From positions 1 to 46,296 of the forward strand of contig JACPMJ010000011.1 of assembly GCA_016186045.1 (NCBI GenBank): 46,296 nucleotides of DNA, written 5' to 3'. Below the pieces are notes generated by a model that saw only the letters and a list, made by a program, of their open reading frames with translations, was not told where the DNA came from and made no database searches. Numbering within the stretch: position 1 is the stretch's first letter; each line of letters begins with the position of its first letter. Below, piece by piece: positions 18,019-25,768 of the stretch. Source of the DNA: Candidatus Uhrbacteria bacterium. GTDB taxonomy: Bacteria; Patescibacteriota; Patescibacteriia; JACQRZ01. The position numbers and the translations under genes were made by a program.

Positions 18019-18507
18019 ATGCAAAAACTTATTATAAACATTGGTATTTCGGTCGTTGTTATTCTCGTGGCAGGTATTGGCTCTTTTTTTGGCACACGCG
18101 CATGGGTGGATTATGAAACGCGCAAAGTGGAAGATGCATGGCGCATGAGCCAAGTGACTCAGATTCACGCCGGACTTGTGGGGTATTATAAAGATCATGC
18201 GGCATATCCGTCTTCCAATGGAGAGACAATCATCTTGGGTGGCCTTGATTCCGCATGTTTGACCGCTGACGGCTTTGTGTCTCCGGTCAGCCATGCGTGC
18301 AAAAAACAAGCATATCTTCCGCACATAGAGGCTGGATTGGGAAAAACTTCTCAAGATGTGTTTACCTATCGTTCTCTTGCGCAGGACGATGCGTCGCCCT
18401 GTCAGACAAAGACGCCGTGCCCAAGCTACGCAATCCGGTTTTATCTTGCAACGGGAAGCATGTTGCCCGGCGGTGTCCATACGCTGACTCCAAAGAGTTT
18501 AAAATAA
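18019..18507 (+). CDS. Pilin-like membrane-anchored protein without a prepilin leader
   Basis: A 162-residue protein with one N-terminal hydrophobic helix (about residues 5-26), then a pilin-like helix (WRMSQVTQIHAGLVGYYKDH) ending in AAYPSS, and a C-terminal strand region (YAIRFYLATGS) that resembles the true pilins encoded downstream. It lacks the GFTLxE cleavage motif, so it is probably not processed by the prepilin peptidase and stays a bitopic membrane protein. Four or more cysteines in the globular part may form disulfides. It is likely a pilus-associated minor component, by resemblance only. Confidence 0.65.
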   Translation: MQKLIINIGISVVVILVAGIGSFFGTRAWVDYETRKVEDAWRMSQVTQIHAGLVGYYKDHAAYPSSNGETIILGGLDSACLTADGFVSPVSHACKKQAYLPHIEAGLGKTSQDVFTYRSLAQDDASPCQTKTPCPSYAIRFYLATGSMLPGGVHTLTPKSLK

Positions 18508-18552
18508 AGGACCCTCTATTTTTACTGACAACTGTGTGCTAAGTACGTATAT

Positions 18553-18954
18553 ATGTCTATTCGCGGATACACATTTTTTCTTGCTATGACCACCATGCTT
18601 TCTTGGATCGCATGGGTCGCCGTTGTCATCGCTATCAATCCCTTGGAAACAGAAGGCGTTGGCATTGCGCTGTTTTATATCAGCCTTTCACTTGCTCTTG
18701 CCGGGACATTTTCTTTGGTTGGATTTCTTATCAGGACGGTGTTTATTAAGAAAGAAGAGGTCTTCAGCCGTGTAGGCATCGCACTCCGCCAGGCGGTGTT
18801 TTTTACCCTGCTTGTTGACGGATTTCTCTTTTTGCAAAGCATGCGATTGCTGACATGGTATAATACTGCATTTCTTATCATCGCCTTGGCAATCGCGGAA
18901 TTTGTGGTTATTTCAAATGTGAAACATACGCCGATAGATGATTATAATGCATAA
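18553..18954 (+). CDS. Four-helix integral membrane protein of unknown function
   Basis: A 133-residue very hydrophobic protein with about four membrane segments (residues 8-28, 38-62, 77-98 and 104-122) and a short charged C-terminus. It sits six bases before pheS on the same strand. No motif identifies a function. Confidence 0.75.
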   Translation: MSIRGYTFFLAMTTMLSWIAWVAVVIAINPLETEGVGIALFYISLSLALAGTFSLVGFLIRTVFIKKEEVFSRVGIALRQAVFFTLLVDGFLFLQSMRLLTWYNTAFLIIALAIAEFVVISNVKHTPIDDYNA

Positions 18955-18959
18955 TTTTT

Positions 18960-20003
18960 ATGAAATTGACAGACACACTTGCCGAACTTTTGAAAAAAGT
19001 CAAAAAAGATATTTTTGATGTAAAAGAATACAACGCGCTCATGAGTCTTGAATTTAGAATATTAGGAAGAAAAGGTGAACTTGCCGCGTTTGTAAAGCGT
19101 ATTCCTGATATTCCGTTGGACGAGCGGCCACAGGCGGGACAACAGCTCAATGCGGTAAAAAAAGAACTTGAACAGCTTTTTACGGATAAGAAAAAAGTGC
19201 TTGGATTGGGAAAGAAAACAGGAACCGCTTTTGATGTCACCTTGCCCGGCACACAACAGCCCCGAGGGCATCTGCATTTGGTGACTGCGGCAATTACCGA
19301 GTTTGAAGCGCTTTTTAGCCAGCTTGGATTCAATCGTAGGCGATACCCGGAAGTGGAATGGGATTACTATGCGTTTGAGGCGCTGAATATGCCAAAGGAT
19401 CATCCTGCGCGTGATGAATGGGAGACGTTTTTCATGAGCGAGAAGCCCATTGGAGACATGGGACGCATGGTGCTGACTCCGCATACGTCATCCGGCCAAG
19501 TGCGGGAGATGAAGAAGCGAAGTGCGGATGGTCAACCCACGCGTATGATAAATATCTCAAAATGCTATCGCAGGCAAATAGATATTTCTCACGTGCCGAT
19601 GTTTCACCAGATAGAGGGGCTCGCAGTGGACAAGGAGATCACTATGACCCAGCTGATTGGCGTGGTTGAATATTTTGTGAAGAATTTTTTTGGTCAAGAT
19701 CGTAAGGTGCGTTTTCGGCCGTTTCATTTTATGTTTACCGAGCCGAGTTTTGAGATTGATGTCTCATGTGGCTTGTGCGCTGGTAAGGGGTGTTCGTATT
19801 GCAAAGATGGCTGGTGTGAAATAGCAGGAGCAGGCATGACGCATCCGAATGTTCTGAAAGCAGGTGGGTATGACCCTGATGTGTATTCGGGATTTGCGTT
19901 CGGGTTTGGTGTTGAGCGCGCGTATACCATGAAAAGCAACATGAATATTGGGGATATTCGCCAGCTGTACTCAAATGATATCCGGTTTTTGGAGCAATTT
20001 TAA
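18960..20003 (+). CDS. pheS: Phenylalanine--tRNA ligase alpha subunit
   Basis: A 347-residue catalytic subunit that attaches phenylalanine to tRNA-Phe. It shows the N-terminal coiled coil, class II motif 2 (MINISKCYRRQIDISHVPMF HQ region), motif 3 (GFAFGFGVERAYTM) and the phenylalanine pocket (FHFMFTEPSFEIDV). A cysteine cluster CGLCAGKGCSYC before GWCEIAGAGM is the zinc-ribbon-like insert found in some bacterial PheS. The beta-subunit gene pheT, often adjacent, is not in this window. Start ATG 18960 lies six bases after the membrane protein gene. Confidence 0.95.
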   Translation: MKLTDTLAELLKKVKKDIFDVKEYNALMSLEFRILGRKGELAAFVKRIPDIPLDERPQAGQQLNAVKKELEQLFTDKKKVLGLGKKTGTAFDVTLPGTQQPRGHLHLVTAAITEFEALFSQLGFNRRRYPEVEWDYYAFEALNMPKDHPARDEWETFFMSEKPIGDMGRMVLTPHTSSGQVREMKKRSADGQPTRMINISKCYRRQIDISHVPMFHQIEGLAVDKEITMTQLIGVVEYFVKNFFGQDRKVRFRPFHFMFTEPSFEIDVSCGLCAGKGCSYCKDGWCEIAGAGMTHPNVLKAGGYDPDVYSGFAFGFGVERAYTMKSNMNIGDIRQLYSNDIRFLEQF

Positions 20004-20018
20004 AGATTCTGGTATACT
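19989..20018 (+). promoter_or_regulatory. Putative promoter of pilC
   Basis: A -35 TTGGAG (19989-19994) and -10 TATACT (20013-20018), 18 nt apart, begin inside the end of pheS. It would give a leader of about 24 nt before pilC. Confidence 0.5.
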
Positions 20019-20048
20019 TAATAATATAAGAGTGTTTATTTTTTTCCC

Positions 20049-21266
20049 ATGCCGCAATATCGTTACAAAGGACTCAATAGAAAACGCGAAGAGATAGAGG
20101 GTATCGTGGAGGCAGAAGCAGATTCAGCCGCCGGTGATATTTTGCTTGAACGGGGATTTACGATCACCGAGGTAAAGGAGATTCGCAAAGACCTTGATCT
20201 GCTTTCGCTGTTGAACATGCTTTTGGGCAGGGTTTCAAAAAAAGACCTTGCCATCATGTTGCGCCAGCTTTCTATTTTGGTTTCTGCGGCCATTCCCTTG
20301 GTGCAGGCATTGCGCATGCTTTCAGAGCAGACCGCAAAGGAAAAATTACGGCGCGCGCTCACGGAAATCGCGTCAGAAGTGGATGGCGGATCCAAGCTCT
20401 CATCCGCGTTTGCCCGATTTCCAAAAATTTTTTCAGAGTATTTTATCAACATGGTCAGATCCGGTGAGACTACAGGGAGATTGGATGAGGTGCTCACGTA
20501 TCTGGCAGAACAGCAGGAAAAAGACTATGATTTACAGGGAAAAGTGATTGGCGCCATCTCCTACCCTATCTTTATCATCTGTGTCATGGTTCTGGTGGGG
20601 TTTGCCATGATGACATTTGTTCTGCCAAAAATGCTTGAGATGTTCAAGCAATTTGGCCCGGATATCAAGCTGCCATGGACCACGCGCTTGCTTATTACGA
20701 CTTCGGATTTTATGAATACGTATTGGTGGCTGGTCATTCTTGGATTCATAGGAGCTGTCATTGGAATAATGTTTCTTGTACGTACGCATCAGGGAAAACT
20801 TTTTTTGGATAGGTTCAAATTAAGTATTCCCATATTCGGACTTCTTTTCAAAAATATCGCCATTGTACGATTTAGCCGCGGTTTTGGCACTATTTTGGTG
20901 GGTGGGGTCACGATTCCCATGGGCTTGCGGATTGTACGGAACATTATGGGAAACAGCGTATTTGAAGATCTCATAGATGAGACTATCCATGAGGTGGAAG
21001 ACGGAAACAGTATTTCGAGCGCGTTTGGCAGGAGCAAGGTCATCCCCAAGATGGTCACACATATGATAGCCGTGGGAGAGCAGACCGGCAGATTGGATGA
21101 TGTTTTGAAGAAAATCACGGAATTTTATGTTCGCGAGGTGAATATGACCATAGAAACCACGCTTTCTATGGTAGAGCCTGCGATCATGGTGCTCTTGGGT
21201 GTCGCGGTGGGTGTATTGGTGTCAGGTATTTTACTGCCTATGTATAGCTTGAGTTCGCAGATGTAG
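20049..21266 (+). CDS. pilC: Type IV pilus inner-membrane platform protein PilC (GspF family)
   Basis: A 405-residue polytopic protein with two GspF domains. The first (about 70-195) contains AIMLRQLSILVSAAIPLVQAL and MVRSGETTGRLDEVL; the second (about 275-395) contains GFGTILVGGVTIPMGL and MIAVGEQTGRLDDVL. Three membrane helices lie at about 170-193, 222-246 and 375-400. It anchors the pilus assembly and retraction motors in the cytoplasmic membrane. The length is normal. The motor ATPases (PilB/PilT) are not in this window. It begins the pilus block that runs to the prepilin peptidase. Confidence 0.94.
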   Translation: MPQYRYKGLNRKREEIEGIVEAEADSAAGDILLERGFTITEVKEIRKDLDLLSLLNMLLGRVSKKDLAIMLRQLSILVSAAIPLVQALRMLSEQTAKEKLRRALTEIASEVDGGSKLSSAFARFPKIFSEYFINMVRSGETTGRLDEVLTYLAEQQEKDYDLQGKVIGAISYPIFIICVMVLVGFAMMTFVLPKMLEMFKQFGPDIKLPWTTRLLITTSDFMNTYWWLVILGFIGAVIGIMFLVRTHQGKLFLDRFKLSIPIFGLLFKNIAIVRFSRGFGTILVGGVTIPMGLRIVRNIMGNSVFEDLIDETIHEVEDGNSISSAFGRSKVIPKMVTHMIAVGEQTGRLDDVLKKITEFYVREVNMTIETTLSMVEPAIMVLLGVAVGVLVSGILLPMYSLSSQM

Positions 21267-21309
21267 GGGGGGCTGTGTATATCTTCGTATTTTCCGCATT
21301 TTTGAAATG

Positions 21310-21318
21310 TGCTATACT
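21310..21318 (+). promoter_or_regulatory. Putative extended -10 promoter before the pilins
   Basis: TGCTATACT is an extended -10 element (TG-n-TATACT) about 42 bases before the first pilin ATG. No convincing -35 is seen, as is common for extended -10 promoters. Confidence 0.45.
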
Positions 21319-21359
21319 TTAGCTTGGTATGTGAGTGTGCATAAATAATTTTATAAAAT

Positions 21360-21820
21360 ATGAGACATAAAGGTTTTACGCTCGTTGAGCTTCTCGTCGC
21401 CAACGGGATGCCAAGCGTATCGCGAACGTGAAGCAGATACAGACAGGGCTTGAGGCATATCTCAATGACAAAAGTGAATATCCCGGCTTTCAGGGAGATT
21501 TGGGAGTAGGTGCGGCGGGTGCGCGGACAACAAATCCAATCAATAAGTTTTGTGATACAGATGATGGATTTCAGAATGCAAACTGTGTGGGTACGACGTA
21601 TATGAATCCGGTGCCGGCAAACCCTCGACCGGGGAAAGATGACCCGGATCAATATAAATATGCTTCAAAAGACGATGCAACTCCGGCGAAAGATTGTGTG
21701 GCAAATAAGACATGCGTCACCTATACTATTGTTTTTAAACTTGAGAGCGGAAGTGGTACGTTTACAAAGGGAACATACCAGGCGAATGAAAATGGCATCG
21801 TCCGGACCGGAGATTATTAA
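21360..21820 (+). pseudogene. Type IV pilin gene broken by an internal deletion
   Basis: The first 42 bases from ATG 21360 are identical to those of the intact pilin at 21859 (MRHKGFTLVELLVA). The sequence then jumps to a point 64 bases further along in the intact copy (gggatgccaagcgtatcgcg). Because 64 is not a multiple of three, the frame shifts and stops after 23 codons. The rest (21428-21820, 130 codons) stays open and clearly encodes pilin helix and globular domain. The lost segment is the hydrophobic helix needed for pilus packing, so no functional pilin can be made. The good state of the remainder suggests a recent event or an assembly error. Confidence 0.85.
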
Positions 21821-21858
21821 TTTTTTTGGAAGTTTCTAATAATTACATATAATAAAAT

Positions 21859-22338
21859 ATGAGACATAAAGGTTTTACGCTCGTTGAGCTTCTCGTCGCC
21901 ATAGGTATCATAGGCATCCTCTCCAGTATCGCGGTCGTATCTGTCAGTAATGTCCGCGCAAAGGCACGGGATGCCAAGCGTATCGCGGACGTGAAGCAGA
22001 TACAGACGGCGCTCGAGTCATATTTTAATGATCAAAATGCATATCCGGCTACTAAGCGAGACACCTTGGGAGGAACTACGGCAGCCGTCCTCTGTGGGCA
22101 TAAGGGCGGTGCAGCTGCAGCAGTATATGATTTTCAAGCAGCACCCGCTGCTGGAGCTGCGTGTGATGCGGTGACGTATCTCAATCCAGTGCCAGCAAAT
22201 CCAAAACCAAATGGAAAAGATTACGCCTATGAAGCAGTTGGAGGGGAATATATACTCAAATTTAAACTTGAGTCAGGGAGTGGGACGCTGACTGCTGCAG
22301 ATTATGAAGCAACACCAAACGGTATTATAAAAAAATAG
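21859..22338 (+). CDS. Type IV pilin (major-type prepilin)
   Basis: A 159-residue prepilin. The short leader MRHKG is followed by F-TLVEL with the conserved Glu at mature position 5 and a hydrophobic helix (about residues 6-28), then the ARDAKRIADVKQIQTAL amphipathic helix and a globular domain with one likely disulfide (C82/C100 region). The leader is cleaved after Gly and the Phe methylated by the peptidase encoded at 22953. It is a paralogue of the broken copy upstream and of the next gene. An AT-rich TATAATAAAAT stretch directly precedes the ATG. Confidence 0.92.
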   Translation: MRHKGFTLVELLVAIGIIGILSSIAVVSVSNVRAKARDAKRIADVKQIQTALESYFNDQNAYPATKRDTLGGTTAAVLCGHKGGAAAAVYDFQAAPAAGAACDAVTYLNPVPANPKPNGKDYAYEAVGGEYILKFKLESGSGTLTAADYEATPNGIIKK

Positions 22339-22364
22339 CCTATTTAATGTATAAATGAATATAT

Positions 22365-22853
22365 ATGCAACAAAAAAAAGGTTTTACGCTTATTGAGCTC
22401 CTTATCGTCATAGCTATTATCGGTATTCTCTCAAGTATTGCCGTCGTTTCCGTGGGGAATGTCCGCCGGCTCGCGCGAGATTCCAAGCGTCTTGCCGATA
22501 TGCGCCAGCTTCAGACGGGGCTTGAGATGTATTTTAATGAAAATAATGCATACCCCTTGGGCAGCGCGATAGATACGGCAACTACATTGGGATCTGATGT
22601 AAATTATGTCGCGCTGTGCAATACAAACGCAGGATTCAGCACTATTGCCTTATGTGGAAATAATACCATGTATCTTGCAAAAGTGGCCGCAAATCCCGTT
22701 CCTGGCGGAGCAAATTATTCATATACGTCAGCAAATGGTGATTTGGGAAATGCTAATCGTCCGCGAACATTTACCGTCACGTTTAGTCTTGAAAGCGCAA
22801 TAGCAGGATATGCCGCAGGCGCGCATGAGTTGAGTCAGTTGGGAATGAGATAG
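22365..22853 (+). CDS. Type IV pilin (paralogue)
   Basis: A 162-residue prepilin with leader MQQKKG, F-TLIEL cleavage and methylation site, hydrophobic helix to about residue 29, and the same LARDSKRLADMRQLQTGLEMY helix as the neighbouring pilin. The globular part is more divergent. It is 26 bases downstream of the preceding pilin and ends the pilin cluster before a terminator at 22898. Which of the two pilins is the major subunit cannot be told from sequence. Confidence 0.92.
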   Translation: MQQKKGFTLIELLIVIAIIGILSSIAVVSVGNVRRLARDSKRLADMRQLQTGLEMYFNENNAYPLGSAIDTATTLGSDVNYVALCNTNAGFSTIALCGNNTMYLAKVAANPVPGGANYSYTSANGDLGNANRPRTFTVTFSLESAIAGYAAGAHELSQLGMR

Positions 22854-22862
22854 TTTTCCCTG

Positions 22863-22893
22863 TGTCATTCTCGGACTTGATCCGAGAATCCAT
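22863..22893. repeat. Short palindromic repeat, half copy 7
   Basis: TGTCATTCTCGGACTTGATC and the following CGAGAATCCAT form one half (one hairpin) of the dispersed family. It lies between the last pilin stop and the terminator. Confidence 0.7.
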
Positions 22894-22897
22894 ACCT

Positions 22898-22930
22898 AAA
22901 GCCGCTAAACAGCGGCTTTATTATTTTTCA
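22898..22930 (+). terminator. Rho-independent terminator after the pilins
   Basis: A perfect 9-bp stem AAAGCCGCT-aaac-AGCGGCTTT is followed by TTATTTTT. It ends the pilin transcription unit just before the prepilin peptidase gene. Confidence 0.85.
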
Positions 22931-22952
22931 TTTGATGATATACTACGTGTAT

Positions 22953-23804
22953 ATGGTAGAATCAATTTTCATCATCATCATCGGTCTTTCCGTGGGAAGT
23001 TTTTTGAACGTCGTTATTCTGCGCATTCAGCGCGGAACCTCTCCATGGAAGGGCAGATCCACGTGCATGGCGTGCGATAAAGCGCTCGCATGGAATGATC
23101 TCATTCCGATAGTAAGTTATCTCGCGCTGGGAGGATATTGCAGGTATTGCAAGGCAAAAATATCATTTCAATATCCGCTCGTGGAGGGAGCTACGGCACT
23201 GCTTTTCTTTGGCGCGTATAGCATGGTTTTCCCATTGTCAGGAAATATACATCTTTTTTCAGGTGCGGAACTTGGGGATCTATTTATTTTATTGCGGAAT
23301 TGGGTCGGTATCGCGGTGTTGATTATATTATTCGTCTATGATCTGCGGTGGTTTCTCATATTGGACGCGATTGCGATTCCTGCGATAATCGTCGTGTATC
23401 TGTTCAATGGCATATTTTTTTATCATACGCCGGCGTGTGTCGGTCTTTCCTTGGTTTCATGCGTGCTTTCCATAAGTTTGATGAATTACCTCCTTGCGGT
23501 CGTGATTGGCGGAGGATTTTTTTTGATACAATATCTTATTTCTCGCGGAGCATGGATTGGCGGAGGAGATATACGGCTTGGTGCATTCATGGGCGCGTTT
23601 TTGGGGTTTCCACAGATACTGATAGCGCTATTTTTTGCGTATATGATCGGGTCATTGGTGGCATTGCCGTTAGTGTTTTTAAAAAAGAAAGAAATGCGCT
23701 CTGAAATTCCTTTTGCTCCGTTTCTCGCGATTGCAACGGTGATTACACTTTTTTGGGGTGAGAGCATATTACAGTTGTACTCATCTGCGTTTTTTCATTT
23801 TTGA
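22953..23804 (+). CDS. pilD: Prepilin peptidase / N-methyltransferase
   Basis: A 283-residue polytopic aspartic protease that removes prepilin leaders and methylates the new N-terminus. The N-terminal domain has the SVGSFLNVVILR motif and a zinc site C38-x2-C41...C63-x2-C66 (TCMACDK, GYCRYCK). The catalytic aspartates are in VYDLRW and GGGDIRLG (GxGD motif). About eight membrane helices are present. ATG 22935 or TTG 22932 upstream would add a few residues; I prefer ATG 22953, which gives the usual N-terminus. It follows a terminator, so it has its own promoter or depends on read-through. Confidence 0.93.
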   Translation: MVESIFIIIIGLSVGSFLNVVILRIQRGTSPWKGRSTCMACDKALAWNDLIPIVSYLALGGYCRYCKAKISFQYPLVEGATALLFFGAYSMVFPLSGNIHLFSGAELGDLFILLRNWVGIAVLIILFVYDLRWFLILDAIAIPAIIVVYLFNGIFFYHTPACVGLSLVSCVLSISLMNYLLAVVIGGGFFLIQYLISRGAWIGGGDIRLGAFMGAFLGFPQILIALFFAYMIGSLVALPLVFLKKKEMRSEIPFAPFLAIATVITLFWGESILQLYSSAFFHF

Positions 23805-23836
23805 TATGAAAAACATACGGGATTGCCACAGTCTTC

Positions 23837-23877
23837 GTCATCCGCAAACTGGCAGAGGCGGATTCCTCGAAATGACA
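23837..23877. repeat. Short palindromic repeat, copy 8, at a pseudopilin start
   Basis: A 41-bp copy from GTCATCCGC to GCGGATTCCTCGAAATGACA. Its terminal ATGACA contains the ATG used here as the start of the next gene. Confidence 0.65.
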
Positions 23878-24441
23878 AGAGGCATCACCATTGTCGAGCT
23901 CATTTTATCCATTTCCATTATTGGCATGTTCTCCACGTTGGCAGTTATCAGTTTTAGGTCGAGTAAACAGGATGATCTTTTGCGTATTGCCGGCTTTCGT
24001 GCAACAGACGCGATTCGCGCGGCGCAAAGCTACGCACTTGCCGGGATAGCACAGAACGCCAGCCAAGATGTGAGAACAGCTCAATTTTTTGGCGTCTCTG
24101 TCCAAAAGGATTCAGATAATGTTGGGAAGATAGTGATATTTGCCGATACAAACACAGTGAGCGGGACCGGAATATATGACGATGGAAAAGATGTGAAAAT
24201 ACAGGAGTTGTCGCTTGATCCTGACGGACGGAAAACAGTGGTATTGGATGGCATAACGTTAGACAGGACAGCACACAGTGCGCCAGTGGATATTGCGTTC
24301 AAAAAGCCGGACGCTGCAGGCGTTGTCAATGGAGGTGTTGATGCACAAGAGGCGGTGCTTACGTTTAAGCATATGCAGTCGGGACATACGCGGACTGTCA
24401 CGGTGAACCGTGTCACTGGCAGGGTTGACGCACAGTTTTAA
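23872..24441 (+). CDS. Type IV pseudopilin (GspH/FimT-like)
   Basis: A 189-residue minor pilin candidate. The leader MTRG is followed by ITIVEL with the conserved Glu, and a hydrophobic helix to about residue 27. The globular part (RAAQSYALAG, a Glu/Asp-rich middle and a beta-rich end closing in TVTVNRVTGRV) resembles GspH/FimT pseudopilins. The ATG at 23872 lies in a palindromic repeat. An upstream in-frame ATG at 23806 would give a 26-residue leader with repeat-encoded residues and starts two bases after the pilD stop. Either could be used; the prepilin peptidase would cleave both at the same Gly. Confidence 0.85.
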   Translation: MTRGITIVELILSISIIGMFSTLAVISFRSSKQDDLLRIAGFRATDAIRAAQSYALAGIAQNASQDVRTAQFFGVSVQKDSDNVGKIVIFADTNTVSGTGIYDDGKDVKIQELSLDPDGRKTVVLDGITLDRTAHSAPVDIAFKKPDAAGVVNGGVDAQEAVLTFKHMQSGHTRTVTVNRVTGRVDAQF

Positions 24442-24455
24442 ACGGTTATATTGAT

Positions 24456-24614
24456 GAGTGAGCAAGGCGGGCTGTCTAAAAACTCACTTCTGTCATCCTG
24501 AATGAAGTGAAGGATCCCGCAGTTGTAATGTTTTTAACGTCGGGATTCCTCGTTTCACTCGGAATGACAAATCAAGTGTTTTGACAGTTTTTAGACAGCC
24601 CGCCTTGTTTACTC
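24456..24614. repeat. Long palindrome enclosing a short palindromic repeat (copy 9)
   Basis: Outer arms of about 29 nt (gag-t-aagGCGGGCTGTCTAAAAACT type, 24456-24484 and 24586-24614) match with few differences. Inside is a 79-bp family repeat, TGTCAT 24491 to ATGACA 24569. The outer arms contain a strong GC stem and may terminate transcription between the pilus and glycosyltransferase blocks. Confidence 0.85.
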
Positions 24615-24629
24615 AAAGATATAGAAAAA

Positions 24630-25700
24630 ATGCCTCCAGAAAAAAAAATAGCTATCGTTACACCTACGTTTAACGGTATAAAGGATATTCCAGAGTTTTT
24701 ATCATCGTTACAGGCGACTACGGATCTTTCGATTGTGCAATTAGTCATTGTGGATAATCATTCACAAGATAAAACCGTTCAATATATCCAACAGCGTCTG
24801 CCATCTGCACATATCATACAAAATACCGAGAATAAAGGATTTGTCGCGTGCAATCAGGGTATGCAATACGCACTGGACAATGGTGCGGAATACGTATATT
24901 TGGCAAACCAGGATCTTATGTTTGGCGAACAATGGTATCAGCCGCTTATTCATGCCATGAGTATGGACAAAACCATTGCGGCGGCCCAAAGTAAAATGAT
25001 GATGCATCCGGACCGTGATACCATAAACTCATGCGGGAACGCCCTTCATTTTTTGGGATTTGGCTACATGCTGGGAAGTGGAAAAAAAGATACTGAATAT
25101 CCCTGTAACCGCATAACGGATGTTGCGTATTGCAGTGGCGCCGCGGTGATGTATTCCACGAAAGCGCTTGCGCATGTTGGCATGTTTGATGAGAGCTTTT
25201 TTATGTATCATGAGGATTCGGATCTCTGTTGGCGGTTTTTACTTTCCGGATATCGGTGCGTGGTGGTGCCGGAGTCGCGGGTATTTCATCGTTATGAATT
25301 TTCCCGTAGCATCCAGAAGTTTTATTTCATAGAGCGAAACAGGATTAGTATTTTACTGAAACATTACCGTCTGTGCACGCTTATCCTTCTTTTTCCCATC
25401 TTTCTTTTTTGGGAATGCGGCATGCTATGCTATAGTATGCTTGCGGGGATATGTTTCAAAAAATCCCTTGGTTTTAAGGAAAAAATTGCCGCATACGCGT
25501 ACTTTTTTTCAGTAAAAAATATGAAAGCGATCATGCGGGAACGAAAAAAAGTTCAGGCATTACGAACGATTTCAGACAAAGAGGCGACGAAACTTTTTAC
25601 CGCGAAAATTATCTTTCAAGATATAGAGAATCCACTTATTTTGTATATTGCGAATCCGATCTCTACGGCGTATTGGAGAGCGGTGAGATTTTTTGTATAA
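24630..25700 (+). CDS. Glycosyltransferase family 2
   Basis: A 356-residue GT-A fold enzyme. The N-terminal nucleotide-sugar binding region (IAIVTPTFNGIKDIPEFL, VIVDNHSQDKT) is followed by NKGFVACNQGM, an acidic metal site YLANQDLMF in place of a plain DxD, and the acceptor-side HEDSDLCWR motif. A hydrophobic segment at about 245-270 suggests membrane association. The pattern is closest to rhamnosyltransferase-like GT2 proteins of O-antigen and exopolysaccharide clusters. It starts the surface-glycan block. Donor and acceptor are unknown. Confidence 0.9.
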   Translation: MPPEKKIAIVTPTFNGIKDIPEFLSSLQATTDLSIVQLVIVDNHSQDKTVQYIQQRLPSAHIIQNTENKGFVACNQGMQYALDNGAEYVYLANQDLMFGEQWYQPLIHAMSMDKTIAAAQSKMMMHPDRDTINSCGNALHFLGFGYMLGSGKKDTEYPCNRITDVAYCSGAAVMYSTKALAHVGMFDESFFMYHEDSDLCWRFLLSGYRCVVVPESRVFHRYEFSRSIQKFYFIERNRISILLKHYRLCTLILLFPIFLFWECGMLCYSMLAGICFKKSLGFKEKIAAYAYFFSVKNMKAIMRERKKVQALRTISDKEATKLFTAKIIFQDIENPLILYIANPISTAYWRAVRFFV

Positions 25701-25768
25701 TTATGAAATGAATAATAAGGAATAAAGACCTGAAGGGTAAGAGCTCCATTATTCAGAGCAATACTATT

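Noticed and set aside
18960-20003. Cysteine cluster in PheS as an unusual fusion
   Set aside because: A CxxC...CxxC insert at this point occurs in PheS of some other bacteria, so it is not treated as novel.
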